DNA of 64,000 bases, from positions 516,136 through 580,135 of the forward strand of contig NC_073746.1 of the NCBI RefSeq assembly GCF_029784135.1, written 5' to 3'. The notes beneath the pieces were generated by a model that saw nothing but the letters and a program-made list of their open reading frames with translations, did not search any database and had not been told where the DNA came from. The stretch is from Toxorhynchites rutilus septentrionalis. Its lineage: Eukaryota > Arthropoda > Insecta > Diptera > Culicidae. Of this stretch, positions 43,911 to 54,098 are shown piece by piece; within the stretch, counting starts at the first letter, position 1, and each line of letters starts with the position of its first letter. A program made the translations under genes and the position numbers.

Positions 43911-46900
43911 CTATAGTTTCACCATCAAAGCCGAGTCTCTCTTGAGTGTGACGAGCAATTGTTGTATAAAGTCTTATTATATTGACTTTTAATTCAAAAA
44001 GTTCACTTTGAGTAATATTACACTCTGAACGTTGATGGAGATCAATAACTTTGCTGCTACTCGTACATACACATCATACAACAACATGGAATTGCTGACA
44101 GGGTAATATTATTCTCCAAACTCAATCTCGTTGAAATTTTTTAATTCGGTAGATTTTTTGAAATTATCTAGTCAGGTTATGGAAAATTTCGAAACATTTT
44201 TGCGTAGTGAAAATAATTTGAGAATTTCACTCTGGAAAAGCTCAATTGGTAACGATTATGAGTTCAAATTTCTAAGCTGGAAAAAAATTGACACGGATCC
44301 CTGTATATTTTCTATGGATAATTTTCATTCTGGTAAAACGAACTGTAAAAATCAGGGAAAATCAGGATCATTTCTGAAAAAAAAAAACAAGCAAAATTGA
44401 GTGTCTGTCAGGATATCAGGGAACATACCAAAAAGTCTGGGAATCACGAAATCACGTGAGGACTGTTGAAGTATCAGAGCCATAAATTCTATTCCAATTA
44501 AAAGTCGCCTGACTTGGGTTTTCGGCTTTATAGAGGTGAAATTGTAAAATATGACCAATCATATAATTTTTGGGGCGCCTCTCTGTAGGCTCTCTCAAAT
44601 AAAACTGAGTCAAGCTATCACAATATTAACTGAAGCTGTGTTCAGTACGGAATTATATCGTACTTACGTCACCACGTGTAGCCCGACCACACTTATAAAA
44701 TGCGAGATATCGATTGTAGCGATAATGGATTTCTTTTGGTCTCAACCTTACAAAAACATATCACAACAAAAACAAATCTTCCTTCAACCCTCAATCTGGT
44801 AGATTTATATTACTGTAATATGATGGAAAATATGTATATCAATATCGACTGAATAATCACCGGATATCCGGTAAATATTCACTCCTCCAATAATCCCACT
44901 TGTTAGCCGTTCTGTCGCATGTTTATACTATGCACCCTAAAAGACGCTCCTCCGGTGCGGAAGGACCACGGAAGTCAACAGCTCTACTCCTACGAAATTG
45001 AACTTTTGCCCCTTCATCGTCTCGTCTCGGCGATGAGCTGAAATTATTTCCGTTCGACATCAATAATAAACCATCAATTCTCGTTCGCCGCTCCTAGGGT
45101 TATATTCGGCCGCGCTGTTTGTGGGGTAATTTTCATATTGCAACTGGAATAAATATAGCTTGATCATAATTCTTACATTAACATACATGGCACACAGCAT
45201 AAACAAAATGCTAGCGAGAGCAGTCGGTCACATTTCCAAACGATGACAGGCAGCAAGTGGCAATAAATATTAAAGGATCCTGCCTTTTCTGGTCCATACG
45301 GCGGCTGCCTCCGGAGAAGGGAGTCAGTAATTTGCCACGTGCTCAGCGGAAGAAAGCCAAAATGTTGTTTTTCCTTTCGTCGTATGCTGTTCTCGTCTGC
45401 ATTTTTCATTGAAATATTACTACTAGAATGAGGGTTGCAAAAGGGGATGGAACATTAGAACAAATGAATAGGATTGAAGTTTTTATGAAAAATATAAAAA
45501 TAAACCTTAATTTTTCACAACCGGCTGTAAAGTGTACGAGCAGAGCAAGTGAGGAAGCATGGCTCGGAGAATTGAATTGAATTGCTCGCAGCAGCATTAT
45601 GCTGCATGAGTCGAGAATGGGCTTGGGGTGGTGTGGTTGGCATAACAGAATTTTACTGTACCGCCAACAGGCTCAGCATGAGGTAACCCGGTAACAGGTT
45701 CCACTGAGAGAACTCGCGCACAGGGGCACTTCAAGTGCACTTGTTGTTTAGTCCTGTCACATCATTCCCCATTTTTCGTTCCGGGAAATTTAGTCAACTC
45801 CTTCGAGACAAACTCACACACATACTCAATAAAGTGAAAACGGTTTTTGTTCTTCTTCCCCTCTGACTCTCAAACGTGTTGTTTTGAGCGTACAAAATGC
45901 ACTCAAGAGCAATTCAAGTGCCATTTACTGGCGTTGATTAAAGATTCATACATTAAATTAATGATTATTGTGACGATTTATTTGAGTTTGACGGAGAGTG
46001 TGTGATTGATTGAAAGCACTTGTAAGGACATTTTTTATTAGGCATCGGCGTCGACGAAGCAATAACATTCAGTGTATACAAGGAGGTCTCTTTTCCTCGG
46101 TCAGGAAACATCTGATGTTAGAAAACGTAAAACAAAACAAATAAAGCTGAACCGGAATTCATAATTCATGAATCCTCTCGATTCGTGTTGAGATATGTTT
46201 TCCCAAAGGAGGAAGAAATTAGGTTTACTCAGAAATTTCCAGTCAGAGTTTTTGTTTTAAATTCAGCCATTGATTCAATTATCTCGAAAACGACATAAAC
46301 TATTTCGACATTTGCATTTATTCTACGTAATTTTCCGAGTTACGTGTATAAATATCAATGCTAAATCAAAGCACTTCTCGGTGGATTGATACGAAACTAT
46401 TCTAGAGGAACAGATGAATAGGGATTGACATAAATTATACGCTTCCCAAGCTCCTGTCTCATCCTTTGTGTCCTTCCTCGTGACCTGACCCGAATGACGC
46501 ATAAAATCGCGCAGGTAGGCCCCGACGAAGATGAGGACAGAAGAAGAACAGGGAATAAAACAGTAAAAACCACATACGGTACAGAAGTGACTGGTTTGGG
46601 CTGGCAGCTTAAATTATGATAATGATAAATAAGGCAACCTTTTTTCTTGAGGCGCCATTGTCAACGTATTAAACTGATAAAAATTTAATTTATATGGCGC
46701 TATGAAGAATAACCCGAAAGATAAGGCATCATAAAATTATTATATCGTTGTCTTCCTTCGGATTGCTGATCCTTTCCGCCTGCAGTGATGCCTTCCATCT
46801 AGCCAGCAGACAAATAAAAATGCCCTGTAACATATTTTTCTATAACTCGAATTGATCCCTTCGGCCCTTCCCTTATCCGTGGCTGTTTTTATTTAATTTT

Positions 46901-48309
46901 TAAACTGATGATGAAAATTGAACCGCTTGTTTGTCTAGAATTCAACACGCATTACAAATGTCATAATTTTATTAGCAGAAGAATGACAAGGCAGCGAATG
47001 GAACAGAAACACAGAAGGGGATCGTCCCGAATGGTACACAATTAGAATGATAATGGTAATTTACCCCGGGCGAGTCAACTATTTTTCAACGCTTCTGTGA
47101 CTATTACACGACAGATGTGATTTATGTTGTCACTCTCTCGACGAAAGATGGACCAGTAGCACTTTTCATTGTACAACATCGAACATAATAAACAAATATT
47201 ACATTGTTAGGAAACACTACCGATGCCATGTGGAAAGGAAAGAATAGAAAGTTGGACCTGCAAAGAATATGTTTTATTAATTTGACGGCTTCTGTTTTTT
47301 TGGTGTGACGGTCCGAGCCGAGTGACATCCAGGAAGCGTAAAATACTGTGCCCTACTTGTAGATTTACAGATGGAATAGGCCGTTCCCGAAAACGATTGC
47401 CAAACGGCATAAAAAATAAATGTGTGAATTATGTATGCCCAGAGGGATTGCTTTTCACCCCTGTCTGCTTTTAGTTAGGGCTGCAACATCATGTTTACTC
47501 TGGCAGCCTAAATCTGTGTTTGATAAAGTGAGTGACTAAGCTGTGTGTTCCTGTAGCGTGAAGAGCGAAAATATTAATAATAGACTTGTCTCGCCTGGAA
47601 GAGGGAGCAAATCCTCAGAGACATTTAATTTTACGGATAAAAAATGGAAATTGAAAAATAAACGCTACTGACGTAATGAAATAATCGCGGCTGCCTAAAT
47701 TGAATTGTCATTTTTCCTATGATAATGATCGCAGAGGTATTGCTCGTTTCGGGTCGGATCATGCTTTAAATTTAGAATCGTGAAACGAATTCACTTGGTG
47801 CGCGGAAATCGAATTGACAATCTAATGGATGGGTTCTTTGTGTCCAAATTCAACAGTTGAGTTCAGTTCACTACAGCGAAAAATACAAGTTGAGAGATCT
47901 TCGTTTTTTGTTTATTCGTACTTGTTGTTTTGTAGAAATTCATACTAAACCATTGAGATTTGAGTTACCGCATACACCAGGATATAAATTTGAAACCAAA
48001 TATTAACAAAAAATGGCTTTAACTGTCAATGTGACCCTCATCATAATGCATCATTGGCAAAATTGCCTTGTTTAAATCATTTAGCAAATGATTTAAACTC
48101 CAGACAAAACTGCTTTTGCTTTGCAGTATAAATTTGGAAATTCTTGAACATGTCGACTTTTGTACTTGGAAAGCACGATTTGTGATCAGCATTGATTTTC
48201 TGTTGTAATTCAAAGAAAGCAGCTGCAGAATCACATAGAATGCTTGTCAAAGCTCGCGGTGAACGCGGTCAAAAATTATAGTGCTTTGAGTGGGTAAAAA
48301 AATTAAAAA
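43911..48309. other. no gene recognised; long unannotated stretch
   Basis: Short open stretches (for example 44131-44400, 44551-44802, 45173-45409) lack recognisable domains. No terminal repeats, tRNA-like units or splice-flanked exons stand out. This may be host single-copy DNA. Confidence 0.4.
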
Positions 48310-48567
48310 ATGATAAAAATGGTGATTTTGACGAGAGAAATAAAGACCCTTGAAAACTTCCGAAAACAGTTCAAGGACAGACCATCTCTAATGTATATCG
48401 TAGGAGAATTTCGAAGAAGACTGTCGTTACTGGACCGCTTACACAAGAAAAGTTGGTTGGTGCCGAGAACTTCATCCGCAAGGCCATCCAAGCGTAAGCT
48501 TTTCCGGAAGAGATCTAGGTTCCCCAAGAAGCGTTTCCAGAACCGTGAAGGAGCAAGCGAAGTCTAG
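48310..48567 (+). CDS. short basic open frame, possibly a retroelement gag start
   Basis: 85 residues from ATG to TAG. The N-terminal half (REIKTLENFRKQFKDRPSLM, then VGEFRRRLSLLDRLHKK) looks helical and slightly resembles the beginning of BEL/Pao Gag proteins. The C-terminal half is very basic (RPSKRKLFRKRSRFPKKRF). Nothing else of such an element lies next to it. BEL/Pao pol debris occurs 4.4 kb away. Function is not established. Confidence 0.25.
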   Translation: MIKMVILTREIKTLENFRKQFKDRPSLMYIVGEFRRRLSLLDRLHKKSWLVPRTSSARPSKRKLFRKRSRFPKKRFQNREGASEV

Positions 48568-49059
48568 TGCACTCTGAAAGTGCAGTTCGATTTCGACAAT
48601 AATGATGCTTTACACTTGCACGGTCGCATTGATGCATGCGAACTTTTAATCTGGGATCATAATTTGGTACCCAAACTCGATGTTTATAAAAATGTCCTAT
48701 TATTCATGTCACATTACAGGTCTGACCAATAAGCTTAGAATTAGAGGTTACTTACTGTACTTCTGCACAAAACTCGTCATTATAAGATAAACTTATTTTC
48801 AGACACAATTTTCCCTCAAAATTCTTGATTCAATTGCAAATAATTTGTTTCTCAGTTACATGGAATACATGTTAGACACAGAAAAGTAAATTTTCATTCA
48901 TAATTTTTATTTTTCTAAGAATCTATTGGCACTTTCGCTTTACACCAACACCGGGTTTCATGTTCAGCTTAATTCCGCAAACATGAAATCAAATTGGACT
49001 AACAACTATGTCATTGTAGAACATATGGGAATTAATTTCTTTCGAACTCTCTCTCTCTC
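48568..49059. other. no gene recognised
   Basis: AT-rich; a (CT)n run lies at about 49050-49063. Confidence 0.4.
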
Positions 49060-49216
49060 TCTCAAAGCTTTTCCAGAAGTTCAAAGTTTTTTCTTGCTAT
49101 AACATTGATCTACGGGTAGAGACGAATAGAACAAAATAAAGTTGGCTCAAATCGGACGTTTCCTTCCTCGGGTTTCGCGCTTACACATTTGACCTTCCAT
49201 TTTTATTTATATAGAT
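49060..49216 (+). repeat. dispersed repeat R4, copy 2
   Basis: TATAACATTGATCTACGGGT, AGAGACGAATAGAACA, CAAATCGGACGTTTCCTTCC and TTTCGCGCTTACACATTTG, ending in TTTTTATTTATATAG as at 6775-6960. Confidence 0.7.
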
Positions 49217-49250
49217 AAAATATATAAGAGTCCGTTATTTCGCGTTTTCA

Positions 49251-49530
49251 TGTGCACACGTGACCGAGTGGTTAGCGTCCCACACTATCATGCCGGGTGT
49301 TCGGGTTCGATTCCCGTTCTGGCCGGGGGATTTTTCGTCAAAGAAAATTCTTCCGGCTTGCACTGTGGTCACGCGTATTCTAGAGCTTGCCACTCCAGAG
49401 TACATTTAAGGCGTGTTATTCGGCATCGAAATCTCAACCAAGTATTAATGAATGACGCTAGTTAATGAACACGTTGAGACGGCAAAAGTTCCACAGGGAA
49501 CGTTAACGCCATTAAAGAAGAAGAAGAAGA
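49251..49530 (+). mobile_element. tRNA-derived SINE (family S1), well-preserved copy
   Basis: The A box (GACCGAGTGGTTAGCG, near 49261) and B box (GGGTTCGATTCCCG, near 49303) of an RNA polymerase III promoter are intact. The body ends with an (AAG)n tail. A possible short target repeat (ATTTCGC at 49237 and 49530) is imperfect beyond 7 bp. It lies between two R4 repeat copies. Confidence 0.88.
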
Positions 49531-49549
49531 ATTTCGCCTAAAAATCAAT

Positions 49550-49700
49550 TTTTACTTTCGAAAAAGGATCGCAGACATCGAATTAACTAATAACGCTTCC
49601 GGCCTTCCGAAAATTTAACGATTTTTCTCCTCTATAGAGAGGAATACAACGAAATAAAGATTGCTCAAATTTGACCATTCCTTCCTCGGGTTTAGGGACT
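49550..49700 (+). repeat. dispersed repeat R4, copy 3 (diverged)
   Basis: TAGAGAGGAATACAACGAAA followed by TTGACCATTCCTTCCTCGGG parallels the middle of the other R4 copies. The 3' end is lost. Confidence 0.55.
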
Positions 49701-49739
49701 GTGTCAGCTAATTCCAATTCTCACGTTTTGTTTTGTTTG

Positions 49740-50660
49740 TTTTAATGTGTCAGTAGTAGCTTATTGAAAAGAGTGAAGAGTTGATTCTGCGCAGGTGAGC
49801 AGGCTGCTTATTAAGGTGAAAATGATAAATCGAATGTTGTTCACGGATGAAATCATCAGGATTTGGGTCTACCCTCGCACAAAAACAGGTGCCATAAGGG
49901 GCATATGAACGCTAATTGTGTAGAATCTTTGCAGAGTACAAAATTCGATCAGGTATTTGGGGTTGAGTTCGATTCATCGACCAAAACGTCAACTGGATTT
50001 AATCAATAAACATCCTGTTTACAGGACGAATGGTTCACGCTCAACCTTCGCTTTCGCACATATCAAGTCGCTTTGGTTAGCGATATCGTGAAGATGTATC
50101 ACATGGATGCGATAGAAAAGTATTACAATGAACCAAGGCCCAAGAACTCTTCCGGAACCGTAATTCAACATCACATTCATTGGCGAAAATGAGAGTGACC
50201 ATGAGAAGTTAATTCAGGTGGAAAAAATGGGTGAAATTGTTTGTGTGACAGGCAATCTGCTAATGTGGATTGAAGTCGTAAAGTTTCTACACAAAATAAC
50301 AATAAATGACAACATGTATCAATCTGAGTGTTTGCAGAAAAGGTTGCTTCCACTGTACAAGAAGTATAGCACCCTGCCACTATTCTGGCCGGATTTGGAA
50401 TCGTCGCACTATGCCTGAGCCACTCTAAAGTGGTTTAAGGATAAGGATGTAGATTTAGTTGAGAAAGACATCAAGCCACCAAACTGTCCCCAGCTTCGTC
50501 CGATCGAAAGATACTGGGCTATTGTCAAACGAATCTCCAAATAGCATGGTAATAATACTATGGCCACATTCAATGCTGTGTTCAAGAAAGCTAATCGATT
50601 CACTTATATAACGTAATAAAAAGCGTTAAGTTGAAGGTTAGAGCATATTTCCAATAATAA
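49740..50660 (+). pseudogene. decayed DD37E-type transposase
   Basis: The best-kept part is 50320-50600. LLPLYKKYSTLPLFWPDLES includes the second catalytic aspartate, followed by a stop (SHYA*). Then VDLVEKDIKPPNCPQLRPIE with RYWAIVKRIS carries the catalytic glutamate exactly 37 positions after the aspartate. The upstream part (from about 49740) is too decayed to align securely. Many stops are present. Confidence 0.7.
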
Positions 50661-51379
50661 TTTTTTACTTATACTTATATATTTAGGGTAACACGGGGTG
50701 AGTTGGACATACGGGGTGATTTGGACCACCCATTTATCTCAAAAAGTACGACTCAACTTGGATTTTTTATAATGTCATTTTCTTTTATTATTAAACCGTA
50801 TGTAACTAACGTAAAAAAAAACTTTGGTAAAATTCGACAGTTGGAAGGAAACGGTAGCATGAACACAACAAGCCTTTTGATTGTCAAAAAATGTGAGTTT
50901 TCCGATCGTGGTTTTAAGGTTTTTTCTTTGATTTTCTTTTCTTTGATCTAATTGATTCCAGATGTCACGGAATTACAAAAAGAGGATGGGTAGACAACGT
51001 TGGAAGAAGAAGGAGCTTGAAAGAGCAGATGTATGCAATGGCTTGAGTATCAAGAACGGATTTTCTTTGACCAACAACGAAAGTGTTTGAAAATGCTCGA
51101 AAAACAGTGAAAAGATTCATGCAGAATTCGAGATGGTGTGAATCCAATTTTTCTGGTCTGGAATCTGACCAAGACACCTGGTATCGATCCCAAACCACTG
51201 TCACTGATTGTAACATTATCCCAAAATACTTTACATAAAAATAAGTATGTTTTTTTTCGATGAAACACACACTGGACCAATTCACCCCATAGACGGTCCA
51301 AATCACCCCGCATCAAATTTTAATGTCCAAAAATCATCTCTTTTATTTTATGATATGTTTGGTAGTTTGAAGCTTGATA

Positions 51380-52633
51380 AAGGGTGTGTCACATCAAATT
51401 GCATCACGGAAAAAACGCTGTAGAAATTCGCCCAGTAGACCGATCCTTTTGAAAATTTTAGACAGTAAAATAAAAACTATTAAACAACTTTTGGCATTTT
51501 CTTTTTATTCATACTTCGAGCCCAAGTCCGTATGCTCGCACCTTCCTCTTTACCCCGTCCATAAAGTTCTGTACAACGTCAGGTTGTAGTTTTTTTGAAC
51601 AGAAATCCATTTTCTCTTGAAGTCTGCCTCCGATTTGACAACTTTTGGGTTCTTCCGGAGGGCCTGCTTCATAATCGCCCAATATTTCTTTATTGGGCGA
51701 AGCTCCGGCGCGTTGGGCGGGTTCATTTCCTTTGGCACGAAGGTGACCCCGTTGGCTTCGTACCACTCCAACACGTCCTTTGAATAGTGCTGCTTCAATA
51801 GTGGTAGTAAGCACTTCTGTAGGCACTTCTTAAGGTAAACCTGCCCATTTACCGTGCCGGTCATCACGAAGGGGGCGCTCCGCTTTCCGCAAGAGCAGAT
51901 CGCTTGTCACATCATGTACTTTTTGGCAAACTTGGATAGTTTCTGCTTGCGAATCTCCTCCGGAACGCTGAATTTGTCCTTTGCGGAGAAGAACAACAGG
52001 CCCGGCAGCTGACGAAAGTCCGCTTTGACGTAGGTTTCGTCGTCCATTACCAGGCAATGCGGCTTCGTCAGCATTTCGGTGTACAGCTTCCGGGCTCGCG
52101 TCTTCCCCACCATGTTTTGCCTTTCGTCGCAGTTAGGAGCCTTCTGAACCTTGTAAGTACGCAGGCCCTCCCGCTGCTTGGTCCGCTGGACGAATGAACT
52201 TGACAAATTCAGCTTATTGGCGACATCCCGGACCGAACTTCTCGGATCACGTCTAAACACTTAACTACGCGCTTGTGATCTTTTTCACTGACGGAGCATC
52301 CATTTTTGCCGTTCTTCACCTTCCGGTCGATGGTTAGGTTCTCGAAGTATCGTTTTAGTACTCTGCTGACCGTGGATTGGACGATTCCCAGCATCTTACC
52401 GATGTCCCGATGTGACAACTCCGGATTCTTGAAATGAGTGCACAGGATTAATTCACGACGCTCTTTTTCGTTCGACGACATTTTTCCAAATTTACGAAAA
52501 ATTGACAGTGAAGCATGGCCAACGTGATCTATACACTCTTATCTGATTATAAGCGAAAGCTGCAGATATAATTCCTAAAAATTAAATTTCTACAGCGTTT
52601 TTTCCGTGATGCAATTTGATGTGACACACCCTT
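51380..52633 (-). mobile_element. ITmD37E-type Tc1-like element, copy 2 (TIR-complete, inactivated)
   Basis: Terminal inverted repeats match those of copy 1 (AAGGGTGTGTCACATCAAAT at both ends) and TA flanks both sides (51378-51379 and 52634-52635). The length is 1254 bp. Compared with copy 1 it keeps the 111-bp linker segment but has lost 42 bp around the second catalytic aspartate. High similarity to copy 1 outside the lesions indicates recent common ancestry. Confidence 0.93.
51509..52481 (-). pseudogene. ITmD37E transposase pseudogene, copy 2
   Basis: It starts MSSNEKERRELILCTH (52481) and keeps both DNA-binding segments: ELSHRDIGKMLGIVQSTVSR, and after the linker ENLTIDRKVKNGKNG the stretch SVRDVANKLNLSSSFVQRTK. 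A frameshift lies between KCLDVIREVRSG and that second stretch (near 52255). VMDDET holds the first aspartate. A Trp codon has become TGA near 51907 (KYMM*). A 42-bp in-frame deletion joins LLKQH directly to YSKDVLEWY, removing FWPDLASCH and the second aspartate. The catalytic glutamate is a lysine (LRPIKKYW instead of LRPIEKYW). The product cannot be an active transposase. Confidence 0.9.
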
Positions 52634-52954
52634 TATAATGATTAAACATTATTGATTGAGAGAAGACAAGTGTAGCTCAGTATACAATGTGACATTTTTT
52701 ATTTAGACCGTATTGGTTTGTAAATATTAGGCGATTTGCTTAGGTGGTCCAAATTCCCCCCTTTTCCCCTACTTTTTCTTTACACACTGTAAGAAGATAA
52801 AACAATGTTAGACGGTTTGCTTGTTTGAAGTATCAATAAGAATGAATTTTAAGATTAAAAATATGTTTACAGCCTATTTCCGATACACTCCTTATTAACC
52901 TATGGTCTTGTACCGTAATCTTTCCTGGTAACACGAATGCTTCAGCAACGCGAA

Positions 52955-53465
52955 TAATTTTCTTATCACAAGTACCGCCTTGCAGAGCAATTTGTAATTG
53001 ACGACTTCATAGAAGGAACTCTGTCAATTGAAGACGAAATTCATCAATGAAGACGAACTAACAAAACTGTTCGCTTTCGAAAATAATGAGCAACAGTGAA
53101 TAATCAACAAAACGTACGATTTTGTCAACCATTGCAAAACTATTTGACTCTTCGAATTGTACGATCCGGTCGTAATAAAAGCGAAAATTATTATACAAGA
53201 ATTATGGCTGCTGTCTTGCGATTTGGATGATACAGTGCCTGAATCTCTGGATCGCAAATGGAAGACGTATTGTAAAGAGTTACCGAACATTTCTGCATAC
53301 CATGTGGAACGTTACGCATTCTTGTTCAATGCTACAGTTTTGTTGCATACATTTGGTGACGCTTCAGAAGCTGCCTACGGAGCATGCACATATGCCCTAA
53401 GTGAAGACGCTGAAGGAAAAATAAAGGTACAATAGCTTGAATCAAAATCCAGGATTGTACTTGCT
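52955..53465 (+). pseudogene. BEL/Pao LTR-retrotransposon pol fragment
   Basis: EQFVIDDFIEGTLSIEDEIH (52989-53042) matches the RT active-site block of BEL/Pao elements, usually YVDDFLGG, here with VIDD. After stops, ELYDPVVIKAKIIIQELWLL matches the region following the RT. LDRKWKTYCKELPNI and then HTFGDASEAAYGACTYALSE, holding the RNase H start (TFGDAS), match the usual order for this family. It ends near 53465. No LTRs, Gag or integrase are adjacent. Confidence 0.82.
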
Positions 53466-53845
53466 CACCTCTCGCATACAACTTTGCTACGACGTCGCGG
53501 TACTTCTTCATCGTGCGCGGTAAACAAACAACAAATGACAGTCCCCCCTATTCTACGCGCCGAATGACGTGAGATGGCTCAAGTCACGGTGTTCCCGAAG
53601 GCGAATGGAGTGACTATAGTTTGTCACTAGGTGAGATTTGAACTCGTATCCTCATATGTTGTCGACTTTGCTATCAAATAGGAGCTATAAAGTAAGGTGG
53701 CTTCCAGAATAAAGCGAGAAACTTTGTCATCTCGCGGAATAAAGTGGAGTAAGTCGACACCGTGCGCGTCGATTAGCCTATATATGAGGCTGAAGCTGAC
53801 ACCAATACCAATACACAGAATGCACACACCGATGGAAAATTGTTC
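53466..53845. other. no gene recognised
   Basis: Spacer between BEL/Pao debris and a SINE fragment, with no feature that I recognise. Confidence 0.4.
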
Positions 53846-54098
53846 TACTGTTCATTTGGACCGGACAGCGGAGACAGTTGCTATGGTCATTGTTGTGTAA
53901 TTCATGACATAAACAGCCAGATGTTTCTTGTTGCAAGCAGCAGAGCCTGCGTAGATGGACGACTCCGACAGTAAATCGATCTCCGTCACTGATGATTGTT
54001 GCGTGGATGTAGTTATTTTATAATTACACCTAAAGATGGTCCTGAGTTTTGTGCTCACGATCGATCGCTTAGTAAGCGAACGAGCTACCAATGCCCCT
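53846..54098 (-). mobile_element. SINE S2 fragment
   Basis: Reverse complement of S2. ACTAAGCGATCGATCGTGAG, CCACGCAACAATCATCAGTG and CAACTGTCTCCGCTGTCCGG occur in the same order as in 42449-42750. The 3' half is missing and the tRNA-like 5' end is altered (GGGGCATTGGTAGCTCG). Confidence 0.8.

Larger units (their letters stand above)
50688..52770. mobile_element. possible older element with GGGGTGA/TTGGACC ends, hosting DD37E copy 2
   Basis: The left segment AGGGTAACACGGGGTGAGTT then ACGGGGTGATTTGGACCACC is echoed in inverse at 51270-51310 (CAATTCACCCC, GGTCCAAATCACCCCGC). It is echoed again at 52744-52770 (GGTGGTCCAAATTCCCCCCT). The pattern suggests a non-autonomous element whose interior was hit by the DD37E element. 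The inverted ends are imperfect and no clear target duplication was seen. Confidence 0.4.

Noticed and set aside
49251..49330. tRNA gene call at the A-box/B-box region (also at 59136, 524, 42449 and 34860)
   Set aside because: The units continue into conserved SINE bodies with tails, several have target duplications, and no proper cloverleaf with an acceptor stem is seen.
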